Part shown: in pieces, positions 1 to 8,176 of the stretch
Numbering within the stretch: the stretch's first letter is position 1
Layout: each line of letters opens with the position of its first letter
Source of the DNA: Bacillus piscicola
Lineage (GTDB): Bacteria > Bacillota > Bacilli > Bacillales > Marinococcaceae
DNA: 64,000 bases
Assembly (NCBI RefSeq): GCF_022458745.1
Contig: NZ_JAJJJF010000004.1
Span: 1 to 64,000 of the forward strand
Reading direction: 5' to 3'
Translations under genes and position numbers: made by a program
Notes under the pieces: generated by a model
Seen by the model: the letters and a program-made list of their open reading frames with translations, nothing else
What the model was told of the DNA's origin: nothing
Database searches by the model: none

Positions 1-169
1 AAGCATTATTATCACAACGAACCTTCAGTTCGGGGAATGGAATCATGTATTTGGGGATCCGATTTTGACAGAAGCTGTTGTGGATCGTTTGATTCACCAT
101 TCTCACCTTGTGCTATTCAATGACGACAGTCATCGGCTAAAAGAATCTATGGCTTTTCAGCCAATGTAG
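1..169 (+). CDS. istB: IS21-family helper ATPase IstB, C-terminal fragment cut by the window edge
   Basis: An open frame beginning at base 2 and stopping at TAG 167-169 encodes about 55 residues, including the stretches TTNLQFGEWNHVFGDP and LTEAVVDRLIHH. These match the C-terminal end of IstB, the AAA+ ATPase that assists the IS21 transposase IstA. The N-terminal part, with the Walker motifs, would lie before the window, so completeness cannot be judged. The frame is too short to stand alone and is supported by the family-like residues rather than by length. No IS21 right terminus was identified in the 280 bases that follow. Confidence 0.8.
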   Translation, partial: SIIITTNLQFGEWNHVFGDPILTEAVVDRLIHHSHLVLFNDDSHRLKESMAFQPM

Positions 170-392
170 GAAAGTAGGGAGGCAAGTGGCTACATAAACG
201 TTTTCCGTTTTATGCATTTTTCTCTTGCCAAATACAGGTTATCGGGTTATAACGGGGCTGTAAGGCGAAAATGCAGGAGAAGAGATGTTTTATATAGCGG
301 TGTTTGTCAACATAGTTGTCGCATTCGGCTGATTAGTTTTTGGAAATGTAACTCTTTATAATTCCGAACTACCGCGCTACGCTTGCTCTCCC

Positions 393-438
393 AATGATTT
401 AAAATGAAAGGAAGATCTTTCTTTCATTCCAAATCATT
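393..438. repeat. 46-bp imperfect palindrome downstream of the IS3 transposase
   Basis: The outer arms AATGATTT (393-400) and AAATCATT (431-438) and inner arms AATGAAAG (403-410) and CTTTCATT (421-428) are exact inverted matches around a self-complementary AAGATCTT core. Only positions 401-402/429-430 and the base flanking the core fail to pair. It lies about 15 bases beyond the transposase stop, so it may be a bidirectional transcription terminator or part of the element's end. A terminator role would fit the A/T-rich arms but is inference. Confidence 0.6.
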
Positions 439-453
439 AGGGCTTGGAACGTT

Positions 454-1509
454 CTATCCATTTTCTGAAGTCGGCTGTGTCTTTTCCCGCATTGGATTCA
501 GTGCCACCTGTTCGTGGGGCGACCAGTCCCTTGTACCCCTGGCCCACCGTTCTGGATGCTTTTTCTTTGCGTCCTGATAGATTTCCTTTCGTTTTGCCAA
601 CACGTCCTTATGTGTGCCATTGTGACATTGTACTGGTGTCACAAAATTCAGACCACTGTGGAGATGGATTTCATTATACCAATGAATGAACTGCTGAGCC
701 CATTTTCTTGCCTCTTTCAAGGAGGCGAAGCCTTTTTGAGGAAACTCTGGTCTGTATTTGAGCGTTCGGAACATTGCTTCCGAATACGGATTATCATTGC
801 TCACGCGCGGCCTGGAAAAGGAACTCTGAATGCCCAGTGTTTCCAGTAACCCAAGGAATGTGGACGCCTTCATCGGACTTCCATTGTCGGAATGCAACAC
901 CAAGGGTCTGCCTTGAATTTTTTCTTTCAGTACTGCTTTTTTTACAAGTTTCTCTGCATATTGTGCCTCTTCCGTCTCCCATACTTCCCACCCGACCGCC
1001 TTCCGGCTGAACAAGTCAAGAATCAAATACAGTCGGTAGAACAACCCTTTCACTGGCCCCCCAAGCCATGTGATATCCCAAGTCCATACCTGATTAGGCG
1101 CTGTGGCCAGATGGCTCTCCGGAATCCGTCTTACCGGCTTTTGGCTGCGCCCCCGATGATTCTGCATATGTTCTTTGCGCAATACACGATAAAACGTAGA
1201 CTCCGATGCGATATATCTGCCTTTGTCGGCCAGTTGCGGCACAATTTGTGTAGGTGGCAGATCAGCATACGCTTCTTGTTTTACAACTTCCAAGATTTCG
1301 GATTTCTCTTTTTCCGACAGTTTGTTCTTTGGTGTAGGCCGTTTCGCGTGCGGGCGTTGATCGACTTTCACGCCGCCTTCCGCCACCCAGCGTTCGTAGG
1401 TCCGCACGTGGATATGCAATTCTTGGCATGCCTTTGAAAGACGAGCTCCATTCCGATTAGCTTCCTGAATCAATTCCACAGCGCGTAAGCGATTTGATGG
1501 GTCAATCAT
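454..1509 (-). CDS. IS3-family transposase OrfB, DDE integrase core (351 aa)
   Basis: OrfB carries the retroviral-type integrase core that cuts and joins DNA strands. The three acidic residues are visible: Asp in VWTWDITWL, Asp in LVLHSDNGSP, and Glu in NPYSEAMFRTLK about 35 residues later, the spacing typical of the DD(35)E family. The ATG at 1509 overlaps the orfA stop as ATGA, allowing translational coupling. The frame is also open upstream to 1821, so it can be entered by -1 frameshifting from orfA to give the OrfAB fusion that is the active transposase in IS3 elements. Length is usual for the family and no stop or frameshift interrupts it. Confidence 0.88.
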   Translation of the reverse strand: MIDPSNRLRAVELIQEANRNGARLSKACQELHIHVRTYERWVAEGGVKVDQRPHAKRPTPKNKLSEKEKSEILEVVKQEAYADLPPTQIVPQLADKGRYIASESTFYRVLRKEHMQNHRGRSQKPVRRIPESHLATAPNQVWTWDITWLGGPVKGLFYRLYLILDLFSRKAVGWEVWETEEAQYAEKLVKKAVLKEKIQGRPLVLHSDNGSPMKASTFLGLLETLGIQSSFSRPRVSNDNPYSEAMFRTLKYRPEFPQKGFASLKEARKWAQQFIHWYNEIHLHSGLNFVTPVQCHNGTHKDVLAKRKEIYQDAKKKHPERWARGTRDWSPHEQVALNPMREKTQPTSENG

Positions 1510-2018
1510 TCGTCCTCTTCGTCCCCCCAAATCGCTTGGGCCTTTTTTCGCAGAAGTAACAATGCCGCCGCTTCTGATAACGCCTTCTCCTTCTTCTGAA
1601 GCTCCTTCTCTAATGCCTTTGCCCGTTGCTTTTCCTCTTTCAACTGACCATTCATTTGTCTCGAATGATCGAAGGCTTTTCCGTTTGCCTGCAGGCATGT
1701 TTGTTGCCAAGCCTTGATCTGTTCCCGGTACAAGCCTTTCTGTCGGCAATATGCAGCCAATTCTTCCTCGTTCATGGCATAGGTCTCCATTACGATAAGG
1801 AACTTGTCTTCGCTGTTCCACTTGTCACTGATCTGGCCATTACCAGGCGTTGCCATACCCGTTTCTCTGGCTTCCTTGCGCCACCTATACAACGTCACGT
1901 CCGAAATGCCAGTCTCTTCACTTATACTTGCCACCGATTCATTTTGTGGCGGCATCATTCGCTTAACGACGATTGCTTTTTCTTCTTTTGAATAACGTAT
2001 CCGATTTTTCTTTGTCAT
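1506..2018 (-). CDS. IS3-family transposase OrfA, helix-turn-helix DNA-binding protein (170 aa)
   Basis: The N-terminal third has a transposase helix-turn-helix (VASISEETGISDVTLYRWRKEA, about residues 27-48) that in IS3 elements recognises the terminal repeats. The last 50 residues are a charged leucine-rich coiled coil (LKEEKQRAKALEKELQKKEKAL), the usual multimerisation segment. The protein is longer than the common 90-100 residue OrfA, as in IS3 subgroups with an extra central segment. A good ribosome site (GGAGGTCATCGTC) precedes the ATG at 2018. The end overlaps orfB by four bases. Confidence 0.85.
   Translation of the reverse strand: MTKKNRIRYSKEEKAIVVKRMMPPQNESVASISEETGISDVTLYRWRKEARETGMATPGNGQISDKWNSEDKFLIVMETYAMNEEELAAYCRQKGLYREQIKAWQQTCLQANGKAFDHSRQMNGQLKEEKQRAKALEKELQKKEKALSEAAALLLLRKKAQAIWGDEEDE
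1542..1548 (-). promoter_or_regulatory. Programmed -1 ribosomal frameshift site of the IS3 element
   Basis: On the minus strand orfA reads CGA AAA AAG, so the heptamer A-AAA-AAG is in the phase required for tandem -1 slippage. The orfB frame is exactly the -1 frame and has no stop between this point and the OrfB ATG. Slippage here would fuse OrfA and OrfB, the known route to the IS3 transposase. A stimulatory structure downstream was not established. Confidence 0.75.
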
Positions 2019-2316
2019 GACGATGACCTCCGTGTGATTTATTTAATCATAACACGTTTGCCTCGTACGACATCTATCCTAACAGAGGGGGATAGCGAAA
2101 AGGGAAAATCCCTTTTCAGGACGTTTTAGACGATCTCACGACATAATCTATAATTATGCAGTCAGTCTTGTTTTTCGAAAGGCATGCCCTAAAAGGATTT
2201 GCGAAGAAAGAAGAAAAAGCATGAAGAAATGCAGTGAGTGTGCCGAAGAAATGTCGTGAGATGCAGAACAAAAGGGGAAATAACCGTTTATGCCTCTGTG
2301 AGCGGTGGACATTATT
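2019..2316. other. Intergenic segment upstream of the IS3 element
   Basis: These 298 bases should contain the IS3 right end and its promoter, followed by host sequence. I see a T/A-rich stretch near 2040-2060 but no convincing promoter hexamers, inverted repeat or coding frame. There is no visible target-site duplication. Confidence 0.4.
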
Positions 2317-2574
2317 TTACACATGCATATCCAACATGATTTCCAAATATGTCACGTAATCTTTTACTCTTTTTCGTAGAATAGTATCTGGAATCATATG
2401 AATGGCTTTGGCTGCTTCTTCGTCATGAATCTCCACTTCCCTATCAATCGTATGATCGAGTTGTTTCGCTATTAATGCTTCTTCCGTCCATGTATTCGTT
2501 TCATAGTATCCAGTACTAGAGTCAAATGCTTGGTAAAACGTTTGGCCATGTCGCCTAATTTTATGGTAAACCAT
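2317..2574 (-). CDS. Small protein of unknown function (85 aa)
   Basis: Not recognised. The protein is mildly basic and aromatic at its start (VYHKIRRHGQTFYQAF), then acidic and helical; it has no signal peptide or membrane segment. An upstream in-frame ATG at 2580 overlaps the previous gene's stop as ATGA, but the strong AAGGAGG site lies only one base before it and seven bases before the ATG at 2574, which is therefore preferred. The near-overlap with the 101-residue gene shows a two-gene operon. The setting, between an IS and a RadC-like gene, suggests an accessory or mobile-element cassette. A two-protein toxin-antitoxin-like pair is possible but nothing in the sequence proves it. Confidence 0.55.
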   Translation of the reverse strand: MVYHKIRRHGQTFYQAFDSSTGYYETNTWTEEALIAKQLDHTIDREVEIHDEEAAKAIHMIPDTILRKRVKDYVTYLEIMLDMHV

Positions 2575-2576
2575 TA

Positions 2577-2882
2577 TCATTCCTCCTTCAGCCGTTTTCG
2601 GTAGACTGTTTTCCCATGGTGTAAAATAACCTGTAAGCACCATTCATTTGTTTCAGGGTGCAAGGCAATGGCTCCCAGCCAGTCTTTTCCTTCCTCGTCC
2701 ACATAGAGCATGGTTTCAAATAAAAGGAACTCTGGTAAGGGTTCTAATACATCCGCAGGGATTAGCGCCTCGTCGATCTCATCGAGATATAATTCAATGC
2801 CTTCGTAACCAATGTCCTCTCGGTCTACGCTCTTCTGATAAAGGCTTTTTAGCATGTGTACAAACCAATCGATTTCTTCCAT
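2577..2882 (-). CDS. Small acidic protein of unknown function (101 aa)
   Basis: Not recognised. The protein is acidic, with segments such as ELYLDEIDEALIPADVLEPLPEF and a later W/H-rich part (KDWLGAIALHPETNEWCLQVILHHGK) that looks like a beta sheet. There is no signal peptide or membrane helix. Two ATGs are close together; the AGGAGG site touches the first (2891) but is nine bases from the second (2882), which is chosen. It is the first gene of a pair with the 85-residue gene that follows with a few bases of separation, so both are probably co-translated. Confidence 0.6.
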   Translation of the reverse strand: MEEIDWFVHMLKSLYQKSVDREDIGYEGIELYLDEIDEALIPADVLEPLPEFLLFETMLYVDEEGKDWLGAIALHPETNEWCLQVILHHGKTVYRKRLKEE

Positions 2883-2925
2883 CTTGCCCATCCTCCTCTA
2901 TTAAGTTCCAATGATGATCCCTGCT

Positions 2926-3429
2926 TTACAGGTAACCTTTTTCTTTCAGCGAAACAAACCGGTTATCACCGATAATAATGTGATCAAGAACGTCAATCCC
3001 TAGAATACGCCCTGCCTCTGTGATCCTGTTGGTAACTTGAATATCTTCCTGGCTTGGTTCCGGATGTCCACTTGGATGATTATGTCCAAGAATAACGGAA
3101 GCAGCATTGGAAAGAATGGCAGGCTTCATCACTTCTCTGGGATGCACAATACTAGCGTTTAGGCTGCCTATGTGACACGTATTAATCGATGTCGGTTGAT
3201 TCTTGGTATCAAGTGCAATCACCACAAAATGTTCCCTATCGACCTCTCCTAGATATTCTTGGAGTAATGAATGGCCATCTTCTGGGCTACGGATACAGCG
3301 GTCTTGATACAGAAGACTGGATTCTTTCACAAGTTTTAAACTTACAATGTTGACTCGCTTGGAAGGCTGACGTTCTCCTTCTTTCTTCAAGGTTGACGCT
3401 GATTTGTTTGACTCTACATACTTTTCCAT
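2926..3429 (-). CDS. RadC-like JAB-domain protein (167 aa)
   Basis: The C-terminal 120 residues form a JAB/MPN metalloprotease-like domain of the RadC type. The metal-binding signature is visible as GHNHPSGHPEPSQEDI around residues 115-130: two histidines and a downstream aspartate, with the PSG and PSxxD residues typical of RadC. The N-terminal helix-hairpin-helix of chromosomal RadC is missing and replaced by a short basic lead, as in the short RadC proteins carried on mobile elements and prophages. The biochemical role of RadC is unsettled; the name does not prove DNA repair. A strong AGGAGGG site precedes the ATG. Its place next to two IS relics fits horizontal acquisition. Confidence 0.85.
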   Translation of the reverse strand: MEKYVESNKSASTLKKEGERQPSKRVNIVSLKLVKESSLLYQDRCIRSPEDGHSLLQEYLGEVDREHFVVIALDTKNQPTSINTCHIGSLNASIVHPREVMKPAILSNAASVILGHNHPSGHPEPSQEDIQVTNRITEAGRILGIDVLDHIIIGDNRFVSLKEKGYL

Positions 3430-3453
3430 GATCTTTCCCTCCTAAATAAAATA

Positions 3454-3480
3454 ACCCTTACTCCATGACGGAATAAGGGT
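3454..3480. terminator. Hairpin between the RadC-like gene and the surface-protein region
   Basis: Arms ACCCTTA (3454-3460) and TAAGGGT (3474-3480) pair exactly, with partial CC/GG pairing inside. It lies just upstream of the RadC-like gene on the minus strand. No T-run follows in either direction, so it could be a weak terminator or a regulatory hairpin in the leader. Confidence 0.35.
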
Positions 3481-3761
3481 CTGTCCAAATAACTATTGGA
3501 CCATTCTTATTTATATTAAATACTTACAAAGGAAGTAAAGACGGATAGGATAAGAAGGTCTTAACAACAAAACATAGCTGCCACATGAGAATAAGAAGAA
3601 CCAAATGGAAAAAAATTTACAAAGAATAATAAACTTTCCACTTCCACCAGCCACCTCCTAATGAATAAGTGGGGTGGTATAGGTAAACTATTAATATAGA
3701 AGAAAAATATTTGGCGTATTATCAATAGTAAATTGCAACAAGAATGTTGAAACATAAAGAA

Positions 3762-3790
3762 AAGCCCTGCAGAGATTCAATCTCCACAGG
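3762..3790 (-). terminator. Rho-independent terminator of the large surface-protein gene
   Basis: On the minus strand CCTGTGGAGA and TCTCTGCAGG pair around a TTGAA loop with a single mismatch, followed by GCTTTTCTTT. It lies 71 bases after the stop of the 1,397-residue gene and is the obvious end of that transcript. The rest of 3481-3860 is AT-rich with no gene that I can support. Confidence 0.75.
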
Positions 3791-3860
3791 ACTTCACATG
3801 TCACTTTAATGCTCTAAAGCAGTGGGGATCTGTCCCCTGGTTCGTTTATTATGCTGCCAT

Positions 3861-6800
3861 TTAAGCAGGATTATTACTTGGATAAATATTTTTTAACGCG
3901 TTAAAGACTGCTTCATGAGTTGCTGTAAAAGTATCACCTTCTGTTACAGAACCTTCTTGTAACCCTCCAAAGAATGATGCAAACTCATCCGCTGTTATTG
4001 TACCATCATCATCAAGATCAGCATCATCTAACAAAGTACCTAATCCAATATCTTCAGTACTTGGTAATGCCTGATTAAGTGCATCTAGATCATTTTTAGT
4101 TGCGTCTTTAAATTCAATAGGATTAGGGAACTTATCTGATTGACTTTGAATTTTAGTGTTAATTGAAGAGATTAAATTATTAATTTCTTCTTTTACATTA
4201 CTAACTGATGCCTTTTCTGTAGTAATCCTAGCATTAAGATCAGATTTCACTTCTTCATTAGTGACTTTTGCGACTGCAGCTTCAGCTTCTGTTCCAAGTT
4301 CTTCAGCAGCCTCTACTTCAGCTAATGTTGTTAATGGAGCATTCTCATAAGCATCAACTGCATTTGTTGCGGCTTTTTGAGCTTCAGCATCTGCTTTTGT
4401 AACAAGGTCCTCAGCAGCGTTTTCTACCTTTGTCGTAGCTTCAGTTACTTCTTCAGCTGCTGTAGCATTTTTTACAATTTCTTTTTGAGTTTCAAGTACT
4501 GTATTGAATGCAGTCCATGTTGCTTCTGTGTAATCAGCTTTAGTGTATTTACCTACTTCTGCATTGAATGCTTCTTTTGCTTCTTGAAGAGCTTGCGCTA
4601 CTTCCTCTGCAGTAGAAACATTTTCTTTTGAGCCTTCGTCAACTGTATATGAAGCACCTTCGCCAGCATCTACAGTTACTTGCCCTTTAGCTTTTAGTCC
4701 AGTAAGGTCTGCATCTTTTTCCAGTGTCAACTCAGCACCAGCTTCAGCAGTTACGTCAGTAAATGTACCTTCTAATGTAGCTTGCGCGTTAGCTCCAATT
4801 TCAACAGTACCACTAGCACCATCTTCAAATACTAAGCGCCCGCCATCTTGGTCATTGAAAGCAATTTTACCAAACTTAGCAGTTTTTGCTACCACAAAGC
4901 TTCCGCCCGAAACGTCAGTAATATCCACATCACCAGTAGTAGTACCATAGTAATTAACATGTGAATCTCCGGCATCAACAGTTAAATTGTGTGATCCTAA
5001 ATCACCAATAATATTGATAGTTAGAGCTTTTCCTTTATCATCTAGGCTGATATCTTGAGTAGCACCAGTTAAATCAAGTGTCAACTCATCACCTGCTGAT
5101 GCATCATCAATTGCTTGTTGTGCAGCTGCTTGTGTAGTGAATACTCCGTTTGGATGTACTGTATTAGCAACTACTTCATACACACCAGTTAATGGGGTAC
5201 CGTCATAAGAAATGATAGATTTATTAACTGCGATAGTATTACTATCAGCCTTCAATGCATCACTATCATTAAATGTGATAATGACTTTTTCATAACCATT
5301 ATCTGGGTCACCATCAACATCATCAACTGTGATAGAAGCGACATCAGTTAATTTTTTACCATTCAATGTCCAGTTGCTAACCGCTGTCAAATCACTTGCG
5401 CCACCGTTGTTAACAACACCTTCAGTGAAGGTTACTTCAATACGGTCTTGTTCTCCTGCTCCAGCATAATCGTATGCAACTACATTATGTGCATATCCAT
5501 TACCTTTAGCTTCGATCTCAAACTTGCCATCTCCGGCAACTTCTTTAGCAACTACAAAGTCTTTCGTTAACGTTGCTGCAGTATTACCAATGTCATCCGA
5601 GATAGATTTTACTACTACTTTCCAATCTTCAGAGTAACCTTGGTTTACTAGTGATTGTAATGTTTTACCATCTGTTGATACGTCAAATTGTGTATCAGCG
5701 CCATCTTGATCATCTGAGTAATCTACAACTGTACCAGCGATAACAACATTATTTCCTTCTTTGTCTTTTCCTTGGAATTCTACTTGTACAACAGGAAGAT
5801 TTCCATTTTGAGATGTTGAAGGTGTCGGATGCTCGTCTACAGAATCACCATTAGGTTTTGTCAACTTAACTGGTTCATCCATCGTTACCTTAAATACTTC
5901 ATCATCACTAGTTTCTTCAATAGAAGAAATGCTTGGTGACACATTATCAGCTTTATTTAATGGAGAATCAGTATGATTTAGATCTAATGTGAATGCTTTA
6001 TTTTTCACACCGTTTGCATCATTTGTAAATGTGTCTGCTGGGATATCAAATTGGAACTGATAGTTATAGTAAGCATCTTCAGGTCCATCAAGGATCTTAG
6101 TCCAGTCTTCTGTCAATTCAACAACTAACTCGTTATCATGTTCATCAACTGTAAAGTTTGGAGCATGATCAAACACGTTGTTTCCATCTGCATCTTTAAG
6201 ATTGTCAAGTGTGACATACTCATCGTTTTCTTCATCATAAACTTTAAAGTTATTAGTAAATATGTCACTCAAAGTACCAGTATAGGTAATTTCGCTATCA
6301 AATTTAACACGGAATTGCTCTGGTGACTCAACAGAAACTGTTGCACTTGGTGCTGTTGTATCTTCTGGAATATCAAACGTCAATGTTTGACTAGTCGATA
6401 TGTTAGCTTTATCAGTTAAACCTGCAAAGTCTTTAAGGTTTGTAATTGATAATGAGTGTGACCCTGGTTCGAAGTAACGTTGTTCGTTTTGACCAGTGCC
6501 AGCATCTTTATTAAGTGTTAATTCTGCAGTATCACGGTGGTCAATACCAGTTTTTGCATCAAAGTCTCCAAACTCAACTTCGAATTCATCCCCTTCAGAC
6601 CATAAACCGTCAATTTTGAAAGTACCCTCAGCTACTGCCTCAGAGAATTTCAATTGTAGAGTTTTTAGTCCTTCAGGTGTAACTGATGTTACTTCTGGTT
6701 CACGTGCATCAGTTAGATTAAACGTTGCTTCATTCTTTGTTGTACCTAACTCAGCAGTAACAGTTACTTCTGCGTTGTCTTTAAGCTGGTTATTATCACC

Positions 6801-8054
6801 ATTGGTATCATGTTTTGCAAGAATAACTTCGATTGCTTTTTCGTTTCCTTCTACTGGACGGAAACCAATAATATCTTTTTCATCGTTATCTTGTAATACT
6901 TTGATATCTACATTAGATTTAGTCACTTGTTTGTCGTAGTTGTCCTTCCCTGCTACAACTACTTCATCAGTAACAAATTTCCCTTCAGATGTAGTCTTAA
7001 CGAATGTAGCTGGAGATACAGCTTTATCGAAGTATAGAACCACACGGTCAGCTTGGTTAGATTCTGCATCTGAGAAAGTTACAGCATTTACATCTGTTTC
7101 AGCACCAGATGGTAGGAATGTTACTTCTGTTTCACCCACTACTTCACCGATTAAGTCTTTATAATCAGAAGATGCTTCGATGATTTGTGCAGAAACTTTA
7201 GATGTTACTTCTTCAGTGGAGAACTCAGATGACAATACAACTTGACCAACACCGTTTTGAATGGTTACACGGCTGTTTGCTAAGTTACCAAAAGTAGCAT
7301 CAAGAGCTAAGACAACATCATTTGCATTTTCATCAACATTACCATTCTCATCAAGTAATTTGAATTCTACTACTGTGTTGTCAGCTCCATTAGCTGTCAC
7401 ACTTTCTCCATCAGTTGTAACTTCTAATGTCCAAAGATCAGTAACTTTTGGAGTTGCGAAATCCTTTGAACCAAAGTTAACTTCTTCACCATTGACTACT
7501 GCAGTAGCTGCTACTGTGTAATCTGTATTGTAATCAAGACCAGATACTTTTAATGTTGCAGTTGATTTATCTTCATTTAGTGTAGCTGCATCTACTTTTG
7601 CACCTTCAATAGTGAAGTTTTCAGCCTTAACGGAATCAACTTCTGTGTTGAATGTTACTTTAACAGTTGTCTTGTTAATCGCACTTACTGACTCAACTGT
7701 AAGGTCTCCTGCTTCATCAACCGAATCCCAGTCTACATTAACTTCTGATGCGTCTTGAATTGCGTCATTAATTTCCTTGTTAGTTAATTTAACAATAGCG
7801 CTGGCTTCTAGTGCTTCTCCACCCTTTGTTACTATATAGTTACCTTGTTTTAGAAGGTCAATTTTTTCCGTACGAGATAGCTGTTTAAATTCATCTAGCG
7901 TGTATTTTGTATCATTTGCAAAGTCATAAAAACCCGCTTCAACGTCTTGCGTATCTTGTTGATCTGCAGGAGCCTCTTGTGCTAGAACAGGCACTGTTAC
8001 TGTTGCAGCTAACGCTGCAGTAGAAAGGACTGCAAAAGGTACTTTCTTCTTCAT
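3861..8054 (-). CDS. Very large secreted surface protein, Ig-like domains, EF-hand at the C terminus (1,397 aa)
   Basis: A classical signal peptide (MKKKVPFAVLSTAALAATV, cleaved near VLAQEA) begins the protein. The ATG at 8054 is chosen because a GGGGG ribosome site lies nine bases ahead; an upstream ATG at 8087 would spoil the signal. Repeated segments of the type VSAINKTTVKVTFNTEVDS fit the bacterial Ig-like modules of S-layer proteins. Around residues 1050-1130 is a beta-solenoid-like run of alternating hydrophobics, then helical FIVAR-like segments, and near the end a canonical EF-hand loop DLDDDGTITADE. The composition is extremely acidic, as expected outside a halophile. No SLH domain or LPXTG motif is present, so its wall attachment is unknown. 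It follows the SLH S-layer gene by 122 bases on the same strand and may be a lattice partner. Confidence 0.8.
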   Translation of the reverse strand: MKKKVPFAVLSTAALAATVTVPVLAQEAPADQQDTQDVEAGFYDFANDTKYTLDEFKQLSRTEKIDLLKQGNYIVTKGGEALEASAIVKLTNKEINDAIQDASEVNVDWDSVDEAGDLTVESVSAINKTTVKVTFNTEVDSVKAENFTIEGAKVDAATLNEDKSTATLKVSGLDYNTDYTVAATAVVNGEEVNFGSKDFATPKVTDLWTLEVTTDGESVTANGADNTVVEFKLLDENGNVDENANDVVLALDATFGNLANSRVTIQNGVGQVVLSSEFSTEEVTSKVSAQIIEASSDYKDLIGEVVGETEVTFLPSGAETDVNAVTFSDAESNQADRVVLYFDKAVSPATFVKTTSEGKFVTDEVVVAGKDNYDKQVTKSNVDIKVLQDNDEKDIIGFRPVEGNEKAIEVILAKHDTNGDNNQLKDNAEVTVTAELGTTKNEATFNLTDAREPEVTSVTPEGLKTLQLKFSEAVAEGTFKIDGLWSEGDEFEVEFGDFDAKTGIDHRDTAELTLNKDAGTGQNEQRYFEPGSHSLSITNLKDFAGLTDKANISTSQTLTFDIPEDTTAPSATVSVESPEQFRVKFDSEITYTGTLSDIFTNNFKVYDEENDEYVTLDNLKDADGNNVFDHAPNFTVDEHDNELVVELTEDWTKILDGPEDAYYNYQFQFDIPADTFTNDANGVKNKAFTLDLNHTDSPLNKADNVSPSISSIEETSDDEVFKVTMDEPVKLTKPNGDSVDEHPTPSTSQNGNLPVVQVEFQGKDKEGNNVVIAGTVVDYSDDQDGADTQFDVSTDGKTLQSLVNQGYSEDWKVVVKSISDDIGNTAATLTKDFVVAKEVAGDGKFEIEAKGNGYAHNVVAYDYAGAGEQDRIEVTFTEGVVNNGGASDLTAVSNWTLNGKKLTDVASITVDDVDGDPDNGYEKVIITFNDSDALKADSNTIAVNKSIISYDGTPLTGVYEVVANTVHPNGVFTTQAAAQQAIDDASAGDELTLDLTGATQDISLDDKGKALTINIIGDLGSHNLTVDAGDSHVNYYGTTTGDVDITDVSGGSFVVAKTAKFGKIAFNDQDGGRLVFEDGASGTVEIGANAQATLEGTFTDVTAEAGAELTLEKDADLTGLKAKGQVTVDAGEGASYTVDEGSKENVSTAEEVAQALQEAKEAFNAEVGKYTKADYTEATWTAFNTVLETQKEIVKNATAAEEVTEATTKVENAAEDLVTKADAEAQKAATNAVDAYENAPLTTLAEVEAAEELGTEAEAAVAKVTNEEVKSDLNARITTEKASVSNVKEEINNLISSINTKIQSQSDKFPNPIEFKDATKNDLDALNQALPSTEDIGLGTLLDDADLDDDGTITADEFASFFGGLQEGSVTEGDTFTATHEAVFNALKNIYPSNNPA

Positions 8055-8135
8055 ATTAAATAACCCCCAATTTGTAAAAGTAATCATCTGAGATGGATGA
8101 CTTTAGCAATACTATTAAAAATAAACATTATTAGG

Positions 8136-8166
8136 GAAGTTAGTGGCAATAAATGCCACTAACTTC
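8136..8166 (-). terminator. Strong 13-bp hairpin between the two surface-protein genes
   Basis: GAAGTTAGTGGCA and TGCCACTAACTTC pair perfectly around a five-base loop just after the S-layer gene's stop. The T-rich stretch comes only after a further ten bases, so termination may be partial. Partial read-through into the 1,397-residue gene, or protection of the upstream mRNA 3' end, would give unequal expression of the two genes; that is inference. Confidence 0.65.
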
Positions 8167-8176
8167 TTAGCCCCTA

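Larger units (their letters stand above)
440..2090 (-). mobile_element. IS3-family insertion sequence, orfA plus orfB with programmed frameshift
   Basis: Two overlapping minus-strand genes, an HTH-bearing OrfA and a DDE integrase-core OrfB, form the classic IS3 arrangement. A slippery A-AAA-AAG heptamer near the end of orfA is placed correctly for -1 frameshifting into OrfAB. Both frames are intact, so the copy may be active. I could not define the terminal inverted repeats or a target duplication by eye; the limits given are approximate and simply enclose the genes and short flanks. It sits 270 bases from an IS21 fragment, which marks this end of the window as an insertion hot spot. Confidence 0.8.

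Noticed and set aside
6138-7521. Several frames antisense to the large surface-protein gene
   Set aside because: They mirror the codon bias of the real gene on the other strand, lack ribosome sites and give low-complexity serine/threonine-rich translations.
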